A DNA stretch of 64,000 bases from Chryseobacterium artocarpi. GTDB lineage: Bacteria > Bacteroidota > Bacteroidia > Flavobacteriales > Weeksellaceae. Both the position numbers and the translations under genes were made by a program. Where the stretch lies: the NCBI RefSeq assembly GCF_001684975.1, contig NZ_MAYH01000012.1, positions 62,001 through 126,000 of the forward strand, in the 5' to 3' direction. The notes under the pieces are model-generated. The model was not told the origin of the DNA. It searched no databases and saw only the letters and a list, made by a program, of their open reading frames with translations. Positions 8,217 to 16,877 of this stretch are shown piece after piece (positions within the stretch are counted from its first letter, which is position 1; each line of letters opens with the position of its first letter).

Positions 8217-8918
8217 ATGAAAATAGCATTAGTTGGTTACGGTAAAATGGGTAAGATCATTGATGAGATTGCACAGAAGAGAGGACATGAAGTTGTGGCA
8301 CGCTTAAAGGAAACCCCAACTGCTGAGAATCTTAATAATCCTGATGTTGTAATCGAATTTTCATTGCCGGAAGTGGCATATGATAACATCAAGGCTTGTC
8401 TTGAAAACAAAATCCCCGTAATCTGTGGTACTACAGGTTGGTTGGAGAAAAAAGAAGAAATAGAAAAATTAGCTGTAGAAAATGGTACAGCATTCTTGTA
8501 TGGTTCAAACTTTAGCTTAGGAGTGAATTTATTTTTTGCATTAAACGAAAAGCTAGCCGACCTTATGAAAAACGTAGATGAATACTCTTGCCAATTGGAA
8601 GAAATTCACCACATTCATAAAAAAGATGCTCCAAGCGGAACCGCAATTTCCATAGCAGAAGGTATCATTAATAACAATCCTAAATTCGATGCATGGAAAT
8701 TAGAAGAAACTGAAGGGAAAGAACTTGGTATTTTCGCAGTTCGTGAAGATGAAGTTCCGGGAACCCACAGTGTTTTCTACAAAAGTGAAGTAGATGAGAT
8801 TGAGATCAAACATACCGCTTTCAACCGAAATGGATTTGCTTTAGGAGCAGTAGTAGCTGCTGAGTGGATCAAAGATAAAAAAGGAAACTTCGGAATGAAA
8901 GATGTTTTGGGGCTTTAA
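8217..8918 (+). CDS. dapB: 4-hydroxy-tetrahydrodipicolinate reductase
   Basis: This 233-residue enzyme carries out the NAD(P)H-dependent reduction step of lysine and meso-diaminopimelate synthesis, feeding both protein and peptidoglycan. It has the nucleotide-binding GYGKMGK motif (residues 7-13), CGTTGW and the signature EIHHIHKKDAPSGTA with catalytic His131 and Lys135. It is shorter than the E. coli enzyme, as is usual in Bacteroidota. An in-frame ATG at 8190 would add nine residues (MSHKNKKDY) that do not fit the family; ATG 8217 gives the normal MKIALVGYG start. It follows DUF5683 by about 58 bp. Confidence 0.96.
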   Translation: MKIALVGYGKMGKIIDEIAQKRGHEVVARLKETPTAENLNNPDVVIEFSLPEVAYDNIKACLENKIPVICGTTGWLEKKEEIEKLAVENGTAFLYGSNFSLGVNLFFALNEKLADLMKNVDEYSCQLEEIHHIHKKDAPSGTAISIAEGIINNNPKFDAWKLEETEGKELGIFAVREDEVPGTHSVFYKSEVDEIEIKHTAFNRNGFALGAVVAAEWIKDKKGNFGMKDVLGL

Positions 8919-9051
8919 TTTGTAACAAATTCTGTAAATTGCAGACCAATAACAGAAAATGATGAATAGTAAATTGTAGATAGCAGAACGCTGGAATCAT
9001 TTATTACTCATCATTTATCATTTATATATTTAGAATAGGCACAAAAAATTT

Positions 9052-10698
9052 ATGAATTATATTTTAACTTATACAGTGTATGTTCTCATCTTATCCGTAT
9101 TGATGGGAATTTCAACTTGGAAGTTGTTCAAGAAAATGGGGTATAATCCTCTATTTGCATTTATACCGTTCTACAACTATTTTATTATTTTAAAAGAAAC
9201 AAAACACCCGAAATGGTGGGCAATCCTTTCGTATTTTCCGATTGTAGGACCTATCATGATGTCTGTTTTCCATCTTTATTTAATGAAAAAGTTTGGAAAG
9301 AACCTTTTCAAAGATCAAATTCTTACAGTAATTCTGCCATTCATTTATATGGCAACAGTCAACTATTCTAAAGATGTAGAAATTGAAGACGAAAATGCAA
9401 ATGATTTGTTTCTTACAGATGAAGAGAAAGATGCAAAAAAGAAAGATACTTTCCTCGGTTCCATTACCTTTGCAGTAGTTTTTGCAACTATTATCCATGT
9501 TTTTGTAACACAGCCATTCGGGATTCCTACGGGGTCTATGGAAAGAACATTATTGGTAGGAGATTTCCTTTTCGTAAACAAATGGAGCTATGGATACAGA
9601 CTTCCAATGCGTCCGGTAGCAATACCTTTCCTTCAGGGAACCATTATGGATACAGGACAGAAAGGAAATCCAAAAGATGACCCAAAGTCTTATGTAGATG
9701 GAGTAAAGTTACCTTACACGAGAATTTTACAATTCAATAAACCACAAAAAAATGACGTCGTTGTTTTCAACTATCCTCAGGATTCAGTTCATACAGCAAT
9801 CGACAGAAAAGATCCTTACGTAAAAAGATGTGTTGCCACAGCTGGTGATACTTTCGAAATGAGAGCCGGAAGACTTTTTGTGAACGGAAAGCCGGAGACA
9901 GTTTTAGGAGATCAGGAAGTACAACACAGATATATTGTAACAACAGGAAGCCAGTTGGATATCCCTTCATTGTATAATACTTATGGATTTTTACCAGTGC
10001 AGGAAATTCAGACTGATAAAGGATATTTGTATGCCTTCCAGGGATTAACTGATAAAACTGCCGCTGAAATTAAAGGTCTTTCTCAGGTTATCGAAATGAA
10101 AGAAGACGTTTCTCCAAAAGGAGAAGCAGCTATTGCTTACAAAGATGATCTAAGAACTAAAATTGATACAACCCAATCTATTTTCCCTGTTAATAAACCT
10201 TGGAACGGTGACTGGTACGGTCCGGTAAGAATTCCGAAAAAAGGAGATGTAGTTGCGATCAATAATGAATCTCTTCCAATGTATCAGTGGATTATTTCAG
10301 AATATGAGCACAATAGCTTAGAGAAAAAGAATGGAAAAATCTTTATCAATGGAAAAGAAGCTAACCAGTATACTATTCAACAGGATTATTATATGATGGT
10401 GGGGGATAACAGAGATGCTTCATTAGATGCTAGATTCTTTGGCTTCGTTCCTGAAGAAAATATCGTTGGAAAACCAATGTTTACATGGATGAGTCTTCAG
10501 GGAGCCTTTGCAGACAGCAGCTCTACTTATCAGGCTCCATTCAAAATCCGTTGGGATAGAATGTTTAAAGCAACAAACACAGGAGAAGCCAATAAAACTT
10601 CATACTGGTGGATTGCAGCGATGATTTTAATATTATTCTTCGGTTGGGAATATTTTGTGAAATTATTCAAAAAGAAAAAGTCTGAAGACGAATTATAA
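9052..10698 (+). CDS. lepB: Signal peptidase I, long Bacteroidota form
   Basis: The 548-residue membrane protease removes signal peptides from exported proteins. The N-terminal third holds hydrophobic segments (about 1-22, 52-75 and 93-103) plus one at about 138-155 just before the catalytic domain. Ser162 in PTGSMERTL is the nucleophile and Lys258 in YVKRCVATAGD the general base; VGDNRDASLDARFFGFVP is the late conserved box. The large insert between the Lys box and this box (about residues 270-400) and a C-terminal membrane anchor (about 520-537) are typical of Bacteroidota. It follows dapB in the parAB cluster, and a hairpin terminator lies at 10721-10751. Confidence 0.95.
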   Translation: MNYILTYTVYVLILSVLMGISTWKLFKKMGYNPLFAFIPFYNYFIILKETKHPKWWAILSYFPIVGPIMMSVFHLYLMKKFGKNLFKDQILTVILPFIYMATVNYSKDVEIEDENANDLFLTDEEKDAKKKDTFLGSITFAVVFATIIHVFVTQPFGIPTGSMERTLLVGDFLFVNKWSYGYRLPMRPVAIPFLQGTIMDTGQKGNPKDDPKSYVDGVKLPYTRILQFNKPQKNDVVVFNYPQDSVHTAIDRKDPYVKRCVATAGDTFEMRAGRLFVNGKPETVLGDQEVQHRYIVTTGSQLDIPSLYNTYGFLPVQEIQTDKGYLYAFQGLTDKTAAEIKGLSQVIEMKEDVSPKGEAAIAYKDDLRTKIDTTQSIFPVNKPWNGDWYGPVRIPKKGDVVAINNESLPMYQWIISEYEHNSLEKKNGKIFINGKEANQYTIQQDYYMMVGDNRDASLDARFFGFVPEENIVGKPMFTWMSLQGAFADSSSTYQAPFKIRWDRMFKATNTGEANKTSYWWIAAMILILFFGWEYFVKLFKKKKSEDEL

Positions 10699-10720
10699 AT
10701 AAAATTAAATTTAAAATAGA

Positions 10721-10751
10721 ATGAAGTATTTGAAAAAATACTTCATTTTTG
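10721..10751 (+). terminator. Hairpin with T run between lepB and wbqC
   Basis: ATGAAGTATTT (10721-10731) pairs perfectly with AAATACTTCAT (10736-10746) across a four-base loop, followed by a T run. It ends only about 5 bp before the start codon of the next gene, which is unusual; see findings. Confidence 0.65.
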
Positions 10752-10755
10752 CATT

Positions 10756-11373
10756 ATGAATATGAAGAATGTTTTATTGCCGGTATTTTATATGCCACCG
10801 GTTTCATGGTTTTCAGTGTTTTTAGATGCTGAAAATGACGTTGTATTTGAACAGTTTGAAAACTTTCCGAAACAAACCTATAGAAACAGAGCCAATATCT
10901 TTGGGGCAAACGGAAAATTATCTCTTATTATTCCAATTAATCACAATGGGAAAAGAGAAATGAAGGATATTGAAATTTCTTATAGAGAAGATTGGAGAGG
11001 TCTTCATTGGAAATCAATCAAAACAGCTTACCAGAGCTCGCCTTACTTTGAATACTATGAAGATAAGTTCAAAAAGATTTTTGATTTAAAAGAAAAGTAT
11101 CTTTTAGATTTTAACCTTAAAGGTATCGAAGTCATCCAACAAATACTGAAAACAGAAAAGGCACACTCTTTGAATGAAGAATATATCAAAAATCCGGAAG
11201 GGATTGATTTCAGAGAAAAGTTCTCGGCAAAACATCCTTCAGAATTTGAAATGGAAAGTTATTATCAGACTTTCTCGGATAAATTAGGATTTTTGGAAGA
11301 CTTATCGGTTTTAGACCTAATCTGTAACAAAGGTCCGGAATCACTTGTTTACATAAAAAATATAAAACATTAA
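10756..11373 (+). CDS. WbqC-family protein
   Basis: The 205-residue soluble protein matches the WbqC-like family: PVFYMPPVSWFSVFL near the start, the QTYRNRANIFGANGKLSLIIPI region (key residues YRNR-I near 44-50) and the EDWRGLHWKSIKTAYQSSPYFEYY block around residues 78-101. WbqC-like proteins occur in O-antigen or sugar-nucleotide loci in some bacteria, but the reaction is not established. In Bacteroidota it commonly follows lepB. The start is ATG 10756 or the in-frame ATG 10762. A strong hairpin lies directly upstream. Confidence 0.85.
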   Translation: MNMKNVLLPVFYMPPVSWFSVFLDAENDVVFEQFENFPKQTYRNRANIFGANGKLSLIIPINHNGKREMKDIEISYREDWRGLHWKSIKTAYQSSPYFEYYEDKFKKIFDLKEKYLLDFNLKGIEVIQQILKTEKAHSLNEEYIKNPEGIDFREKFSAKHPSEFEMESYYQTFSDKLGFLEDLSVLDLICNKGPESLVYIKNIKH

Positions 11374-11453
11374 TATAAGATCGTCACTGGTAAAACTTCA
11401 TAATGAATAAGACAGATGACGATTGCATATGACTTTAAAACAAATTTCAACAT

Positions 11454-13133
11454 ATGAAAAAGGTATTATTAGCTGCAGTTTTTTTAGCAGGTTTCGGTTT
11501 CTCATTTGCACAGGAATCAAAAGCTAAAAGTATTGATCCAAAAGAAGATAAAGATCTTATGATGTGGTATCACAAAGATTTTGCGACTTCAAAAGTATAC
11601 GGTGTAAATACAGAAAATGCATATAAATATCTGGAATCAAAAGGTTTAAAGCCGAAAACGGTAATCGTAGGAGTTTTAGATAGTGGAGTACAGGTAGATC
11701 ACCCGGGATTGGTGAAAAATATGTGGTCAAACCCTAACGAAATACCAGGAAACGGGAAAGATGATGACGGAAACGGATATATTGATGATATCCACGGTTG
11801 GAACTTCATTGGAGGAAAAAATGGAGATATCGACATCGATAATATGGAAGTGACAAGAGTGGTTGCTAAATATAAATCTGTTTTTGAAGGAGATGATTCT
11901 ACAAAAAATAAAGCAAATCAGGCAAAAATGCCGGAAGAGTTTGCGATGTATATGAAAGCGAAAGATCTTTTCACAAAGAAAAGTATTGATGCACAACAAA
12001 ACTTCAGAACATATTCTATGGTCAATGAACTGATCCCGAATATGGTTAAAATGTTAGCAGGGAAATCTGTAACCGCTGAAAATATCGCAGCCATTAAAAA
12101 GCCTACTGATCAAAGAGATGCAATTGCTCTGGAAATCTTAGGAAATGTTTCTCAAGACGCTAATTTTAAAGGAAAATCTGCTGCAGAATTTGAAACCTTA
12201 ATGAAGAAAGATATGAAGGATGCTTTAGATCATTATGCACCTTCAGCAAAACAATACGATCTTTCATATGATCCGAGAAAAGAAATTGTAGGTGATAACT
12301 ATGATGATTATTCGGAGAAAAATTATGGAAACAACCACTATGAAGGACCGGATGCAGAACATGGAACACACGTTTCAGGAATCATTGCAGGACTTCCTCA
12401 AGGAAAAGAAATACAACATGGTGTAGCTTCCAGAGTAGCAAAAATCATGACCGTAAGAGCTGTTCCTAATGGTGATGAGAGAGATAAAGATGTAGCAAAC
12501 GCTATCAGATATGCTGTAGATAACGGAGCGAAGATTCTTAACATGAGTTTTGGTAAGCCCGTTTCTCCAGGTAAAAATGTAGTTTGGGATGCTTTTAAAT
12601 ACGCTGAGGATAAAGGTGTTCTTTTAGTGAAAGCTGCAGGTAATGAAAATGAAGATGTTGCAGAACATTTAGCATATCCTACCAACTTTAAAAATGTTAC
12701 AGATGAAAAACCATTTGTAAATAACGTGATCGTAGTAGGAGCAAGTACCAATCAGAATAATGCTTTAAGAGCAGATTTCTCGAACTTCAATAAGAAAATG
12801 GTAGATGTTTTTGCACCTGGATCAAGAATTTATTCTACTGTTACAGGAAGCAAATATGAATATCTGGACGGAACATCCATGGCGTCTCCGGTTGTATCAG
12901 GAGCAGCAGCAATTCTTTTAGCTTATATGCCAAACCTGAAACCGGATCAGATTATAGAATCATTGAAAAAATCAAGCAACCTGAGTACAGCGAATGGCTT
13001 TAGTGATTTCTCTGCAGCTGGAGGGGTAATAGACGTTAAAAAAGCTGCGGAATACGCATACAATAACTTTTATAACGGTACAAAAGCGCCAGCGGCTAAG
13101 AAAACAATCAAAGCTAAAGCTGTTAAAAAATAA
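11454..13133 (+). CDS. Secreted S8-family serine peptidase (subtilase)
   Basis: The 559-residue product has a signal peptide (MKKVLLAAVFLAGFGFSFAQ) and a subtilisin triad: Asp76 in GVLDSGVQVDHPG, His303 in EHGTHVSGI and Ser475 in GTSMASPVVSG, with Asn396 in AAGNENE as oxyanion residue. The gap of about 227 residues between Asp and His is much larger than in classical subtilisin and holds an inserted helical region (about 135-265), as in Bacteroidota novo-like subtilases. No T9SS C-terminal domain is obvious; the C-terminus is lysine/alanine-rich. It is probably periplasmic or outer-surface. It is a single gene followed by a terminator at 13264-13300. Confidence 0.92.
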   Translation: MKKVLLAAVFLAGFGFSFAQESKAKSIDPKEDKDLMMWYHKDFATSKVYGVNTENAYKYLESKGLKPKTVIVGVLDSGVQVDHPGLVKNMWSNPNEIPGNGKDDDGNGYIDDIHGWNFIGGKNGDIDIDNMEVTRVVAKYKSVFEGDDSTKNKANQAKMPEEFAMYMKAKDLFTKKSIDAQQNFRTYSMVNELIPNMVKMLAGKSVTAENIAAIKKPTDQRDAIALEILGNVSQDANFKGKSAAEFETLMKKDMKDALDHYAPSAKQYDLSYDPRKEIVGDNYDDYSEKNYGNNHYEGPDAEHGTHVSGIIAGLPQGKEIQHGVASRVAKIMTVRAVPNGDERDKDVANAIRYAVDNGAKILNMSFGKPVSPGKNVVWDAFKYAEDKGVLLVKAAGNENEDVAEHLAYPTNFKNVTDEKPFVNNVIVVGASTNQNNALRADFSNFNKKMVDVFAPGSRIYSTVTGSKYEYLDGTSMASPVVSGAAAILLAYMPNLKPDQIIESLKKSSNLSTANGFSDFSAAGGVIDVKKAAEYAYNNFYNGTKAPAAKKTIKAKAVKK

Positions 13134-13263
13134 TTATTCATAAATGTTTATAATTTACATTTTATTAATGGAGAGTTTTTGAACATTAATAGTTAAAAAT
13201 GAAGTAACAAAGTAGAGTTATCTTCTTAAAAACTGTTAAGCTATTCATTTTTAAACACGTAAT

Positions 13264-13300
13264 AAAAAAGTCCGAAATTTTTCGGATTTTTTTATTTTTT
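13264..13300 (+). terminator. Intrinsic terminator downstream of the subtilase gene
   Basis: TCCGAAA and TTTCGGA form a short stem with flanking A and T runs, about 130 bp after the subtilase stop codon and upstream of the lipocalin-like gene. Confidence 0.7.
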
Positions 13301-13359
13301 AAATTCAATTTTGGCACGGTTTTTTGTAACTTTATTGTAACAAAATAATAAACAACAAA

Positions 13360-13851
13360 ATGAAAAAGTTACTACTTGCAGGGATGTTGGGAACATCACT
13401 TTTTGCAGTGTCTTGTTCCTCTGTGAATAAAGCAGCTACATCTCAAAATCAAAGAGCTGAATTTCTTAAATTAAAAGGAGATTGGCAGATCGTGAGCGTA
13501 GATTACGATAAAGGGTATAAAATTAAACCTTTTGACGAAGGTGCAGATGCACAGTGTTTCGTAGGAAGCCACTGGAGACTGATCCCTAATAACTGGACTG
13601 GTGCTTATACGCTGAATGGTGGTGGAAGCTGCCCGGCGATTACACAGCCTATCAAGTTTGAAATCAAGAATGGTGATACATTTATGTTTAAGAAAATTTA
13701 TGAAGGTACTAAAGCTAAACAAAATACTGCAGGGTATACTTTAACAGTAGTTAACCAAACTACAGATCAGTTTTCACTTCAGCAGGACGTTCCATTCGAA
13801 GGAGGTAGTGTAAAAGTTGTTTACAACTTCGAGAGAACCGGAATGAAATAA
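13360..13851 (+). CDS. Lipocalin-like lipoprotein
   Basis: The 163-residue product starts with a lipoprotein signal (lipobox FAVSC, Cys19). The mature part has LKGDWQIVSVDYD near residue 43, where lipocalin-like domains carry their first GxW strand, and repeated beta-strand-like stretches up to YNFERTG at the end. Such small lipoproteins are expected at the inner face of the outer membrane. It precedes an OmpA-type lipoprotein by 25 bp, so the pair is probably one operon and may act together in the envelope. The ligand is unknown. Confidence 0.72.
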   Translation: MKKLLLAGMLGTSLFAVSCSSVNKAATSQNQRAEFLKLKGDWQIVSVDYDKGYKIKPFDEGADAQCFVGSHWRLIPNNWTGAYTLNGGGSCPAITQPIKFEIKNGDTFMFKKIYEGTKAKQNTAGYTLTVVNQTTDQFSLQQDVPFEGGSVKVVYNFERTGMK

Positions 13852-13876
13852 TTAAATAACATAAAAGATAAAAAAA

Positions 13877-14566
13877 ATGAAATTTACTAAAACATACGTA
13901 GGAGCCCTTTTCTTGTCATCAGCATTATTATTGACAAGCTGTGAAGCGGTTCAGAATTCAAATCACCAACAAAGAGGTACTGCTGTAGGTGCTGCATCAG
14001 GAGCCGTATTAGGAGGAATCTTAGGTAACAATGTAGGTAAAGGTGGAAATGGAGCAATTGGTGCTGTTCTAGGAGGTATTATCGGTGGTGTTGCAGGTAA
14101 CGTTATCGGTAACAAAATGGATAAGCAGGCTAGAGATATCAAAGAAACTTTACCAGGAGCTCAGGTAGAAAGAGTAGGAGATGGTATTAAGGTTACAATG
14201 AACGAAAGTATTGTAAACTTCGCTTTCGATTCTTCAAACCTTACTTCTGTTGCTCAAAATAACTTAGATAAATTAGCTAAAGTATTAGTTGATAATCCAG
14301 ATACTAATATCAATATCTATGGTCACACAGACAGTGTAGGTAAAGATGCATACAATATGGGGCTTTCTCAAAGAAGAGCTGATGCTGTAAAAGCTTATTT
14401 AGTAGGAAAAGGATTGGCAGGAAGCAGAATGTTCACTAAAGGTGAAGGTAAAAACATGCCAGTTGCAAGCAATGATACAGATGAAGGAAGAGCTAAAAAC
14501 AGAAGAGTAGAGTTTGCAATTACTGCCAATGAAAAAATGATTAACGATGCTAAGCAAGGGCAATAG
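13877..14566 (+). CDS. OmpA-family lipoprotein with glycine-zipper segment
   Basis: The 229-residue product has a lipoprotein signal ending LLTSC (Cys22), a glycine-rich zipper (about residues 38-77, repeated GAxxGGxxG patterns) that can insert in or pack against membrane, and an OmpA-like peptidoglycan-binding domain (about 105-220). The OmpA signature is visible as NIYGHTDSVGKDAYNMGLSQ-RRADAV followed by NRRVEF, with the aspartate and arginine that bind diaminopimelate. It probably tethers the outer membrane to peptidoglycan. It lies 25 bp after the lipocalin-like gene and before a clear terminator at 14594-14620. Confidence 0.92.
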   Translation: MKFTKTYVGALFLSSALLLTSCEAVQNSNHQQRGTAVGAASGAVLGGILGNNVGKGGNGAIGAVLGGIIGGVAGNVIGNKMDKQARDIKETLPGAQVERVGDGIKVTMNESIVNFAFDSSNLTSVAQNNLDKLAKVLVDNPDTNINIYGHTDSVGKDAYNMGLSQRRADAVKAYLVGKGLAGSRMFTKGEGKNMPVASNDTDEGRAKNRRVEFAITANEKMINDAKQGQ

Positions 14567-14593
14567 TTAATTTAACATATAAATATTTTCGTA

Positions 14594-14620
14594 AGAGACC
14601 GCTTCGGCGGTTTTTTTTGT
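14594..14620 (+). terminator. Intrinsic terminator with TTCG tetraloop
   Basis: ACCGC-TTCG-GCGGT followed by a run of eight T; the stable UUCG loop makes this a strong terminator for the OmpA gene pair. Confidence 0.88.
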
Positions 14621-14673
14621 ATTTTTATGCTGGCAATTTTGAATTTATTATTTTTGTATTTGAAATAACATAA

Positions 14674-15561
14674 ATGAAGAAATATTTAAAGCTGCTCCGT
14701 GTGGAGCAATGGGTGAAAAACCTTTTTGTATTTGTCCCTCTCTTTTTCTCCGGAAATATTACGAATCTGGAGCTGCTTACCAAAAGTGTATTTGCTTTTA
14801 TCATCTTTTCACTGGCTGCAAGTATAGTTTATATTCTAAATGATTATAACGATATTGAAGCAGACAAAAAGCATCCCGAAAAAAGAAGACGACCGCTGGC
14901 AAGTGGTGCTATTTCAAAATCCAAAGCCATAGGAATTCTTATTGGGCTTGTCATTGCTGATATTGCTCTTGTAGGTATTGCTCAGCTTTATTTCCATCAG
15001 CTGCTATGGAAATTTGCAACCATCATTGCATTTTATGTTGTGATGAACCTTGCTTATACTTTCAGATTGAAGCATGTTCCGATCATTGATATTTTTATTA
15101 TTGCCATTGGATTTGTTTTGCGTGTTTTAGCAGGTGGTTATATCACGGGAATCGGGATTTCACAATGGGCAATCCTGTTGACGTTTGTATTGGCATTGGT
15201 ACTTGCAATTGGAAAAAGAAGAGGAGAACTTATTAACGCTCAGGTTTCAGGAAAGACAAGAAAGGCGCTGGACGGTTATAATGTTCAGTTTGCGGATATC
15301 GCGCTTTCTATTTCCATAACATTAGCTATCGTGTGTTATCTGATGTTTACCCTATCTCCTGAAGTGCAAGCAAGATTTCATCAAAGAGTTTTCTATACCG
15401 TAGTTTTCGTAGTCTTCGCTCTTTTAAGATATTTACAGCAAACTTTAGTTTATAACAGAACGGAATCTCCCACAAAAATTGTTTACAGAGACCGCTATAT
15501 TCAGGTTACTCTATTACTTTGGGTTGCCGCATTTTTAATTCAAATTTACTTTAAGAAATGA
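14674..15561 (+). CDS. UbiA-family prenyl-phosphate phosphoribosyltransferase (DPPR synthase-like)
   Basis: This 295-residue polytopic membrane protein belongs to the UbiA superfamily. It has the first Asp motif NDYNDIEADKKHPEKRRRP (residues 56-74) and the second region KHVPIIDIFIIAIGF-LRVLAGG, both close to the mycobacterial decaprenyl-phosphate 5-phosphoribosyltransferase (Rv3806c) as I remember it. That enzyme transfers 5-phosphoribose from PRPP to polyprenyl phosphate. Here it is first in a four-gene block: it overlaps the DprE1-like gene by 4 nt (ATGA), and DprE2-like and HAD phosphatase genes follow. The acceptor lipid is probably undecaprenyl phosphate, by inference. Confidence 0.85.
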   Translation: MKKYLKLLRVEQWVKNLFVFVPLFFSGNITNLELLTKSVFAFIIFSLAASIVYILNDYNDIEADKKHPEKRRRPLASGAISKSKAIGILIGLVIADIALVGIAQLYFHQLLWKFATIIAFYVVMNLAYTFRLKHVPIIDIFIIAIGFVLRVLAGGYITGIGISQWAILLTFVLALVLAIGKRRGELINAQVSGKTRKALDGYNVQFADIALSISITLAIVCYLMFTLSPEVQARFHQRVFYTVVFVVFALLRYLQQTLVYNRTESPTKIVYRDRYIQVTLLLWVAAFLIQIYFKK

Positions 15562-16877
15562 AGCCAAATTTCACACAGAAGGTTACAAACTGGGGGAATT
15601 TCCCGGTAGTGGAAAAAGAAATGAGATCTGAAGACAGCTTCAAAAAAATAAAGGAGTTTGTACTGAATCACAATGAGGTTATTGCAAGAGGAAACGGAAG
15701 ATGCTATGGAGATGCCTCATTGGGAGAAACCATATTTTCTACCAAAAAATTAAATAAATTCATCAGTTTTGATCGCCTGAACGGAATCATCGAATGTGAA
15801 TCCGGAGTATTGCTTTCAGACGTTCTTGAAATATCAGTTCCTCAGGGATACTTTCTTTATGTAACTCCGGGAACAAAATTTGTTTCAGTAGGAGGAGCTA
15901 TTGCATCCGATGTACACGGTAAAAATCACCATGCAGAAGGTTGCTTTTCAGAATATGTAATTGAGTTTAAATTAATGACTGAAAACGGTGAGATTATTAA
16001 CTGTTCAAGAGAAGAAAATTCAGAAAAGTTCTGGGCTACTATTGGTGGGATGGGACTTACTGGAATTATTCTTACTGCAAAATTTAAGCTGAAAAATATA
16101 GAATCTGCATACATCCGTCAGGAAAGCATAAAAGCAGATAATCTTGATGAAATTTTTAAACTTTTTGATGAAAGTGAAAGCTGGACGTATACTGTAGCAT
16201 GGATTGATTGTCTTCAAAAAGGGAAAAATATTGGAAGAAGTATTCTGATGAGAGGAGAACACGCTTTTCAACATGAGCTGCCTCAAAATTTATCTAAAAC
16301 TCCTTTAAGATTAAAGAAAAAATTACAGCCAACAGTGCCTTTCTATTTTCCGGGATTTGTATTGAATGCATTGACTGTGAAAATATTCAACTGGCTGTAT
16401 TATAAAAAGCAATCCAAAAAGGAAGTGAAAAACTTCATAGATTATGAGACCTTCTTCTATCCTTTGGATGCCATCAATGAATGGAATAAAATCTATGGAA
16501 AATCAGGTTTTATACAATATCAGATGGTGATTCCTAAAGAAGCAGGAAAAGAAGGAATGAAGAGAATCCTTGAAACGATTGCAAAAAGTGGAAACGGTTC
16601 TTTCTTAGCTGTTTTAAAACTTTTCGGGAAAAATAATCCAGAGGCTTACAACTCTTTCCCTGTAGAAGGATATACATTGGCACTTGATTTTAAAGTGAAT
16701 TCAAAGCTTAAAAAACTTGTAGATGAGCTTGATGGTATTGTACAGGAATTCGGAGGAAGAATTTATCTGACGAAAGACAGCATGAGCCGATCTTCACTCA
16801 CCAATTACCTGAAAAATATTCGTAGTCCTAAATTTGTGTCTTTACAGCACAAAAGAATTTTAAATAACAACTCATAA
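15558..16877 (+). CDS. dprE1: FAD-binding oxidase, DprE1-like (polyprenyl-phosphoryl-ribose 2'-epimerase subunit)
   Basis: The 439-residue protein has a PCMH-type FAD domain (ARGNGRCYGDASLGET at 43-57, with Tyr50; VGGAIASDVHGKNHH at 111-125, with His120) and an ALO/DprE1-like C-terminal substrate domain (EWNKIYGKSGFIQYQ at 308-322; Lys406 in TKDSMS). In Actinobacteria DprE1 oxidises the 2'-OH of decaprenyl-phosphoryl ribose, and DprE2 then reduces the ketone to arabinose. At the position of the benzothiazinone-reactive cysteine of the mycobacterial enzyme there is Ala375. The gene overlaps both neighbours (4 nt and 1 nt). The orthology call rests on remembered motifs. Confidence 0.85.
   Translation: MKPNFTQKVTNWGNFPVVEKEMRSEDSFKKIKEFVLNHNEVIARGNGRCYGDASLGETIFSTKKLNKFISFDRLNGIIECESGVLLSDVLEISVPQGYFLYVTPGTKFVSVGGAIASDVHGKNHHAEGCFSEYVIEFKLMTENGEIINCSREENSEKFWATIGGMGLTGIILTAKFKLKNIESAYIRQESIKADNLDEIFKLFDESESWTYTVAWIDCLQKGKNIGRSILMRGEHAFQHELPQNLSKTPLRLKKKLQPTVPFYFPGFVLNALTVKIFNWLYYKKQSKKEVKNFIDYETFFYPLDAINEWNKIYGKSGFIQYQMVIPKEAGKEGMKRILETIAKSGNGSFLAVLKLFGKNNPEAYNSFPVEGYTLALDFKVNSKLKKLVDELDGIVQEFGGRIYLTKDSMSRSSLTNYLKNIRSPKFVSLQHKRILNNNS

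Noticed and set aside
13311..13327. Sigma-54-like TTGGCACG sequence upstream of the lipocalin-like gene
   Set aside because: The -12 element is shifted by one base and reads TTTG rather than TTGC, so the fixed GG-GC spacing is not met.
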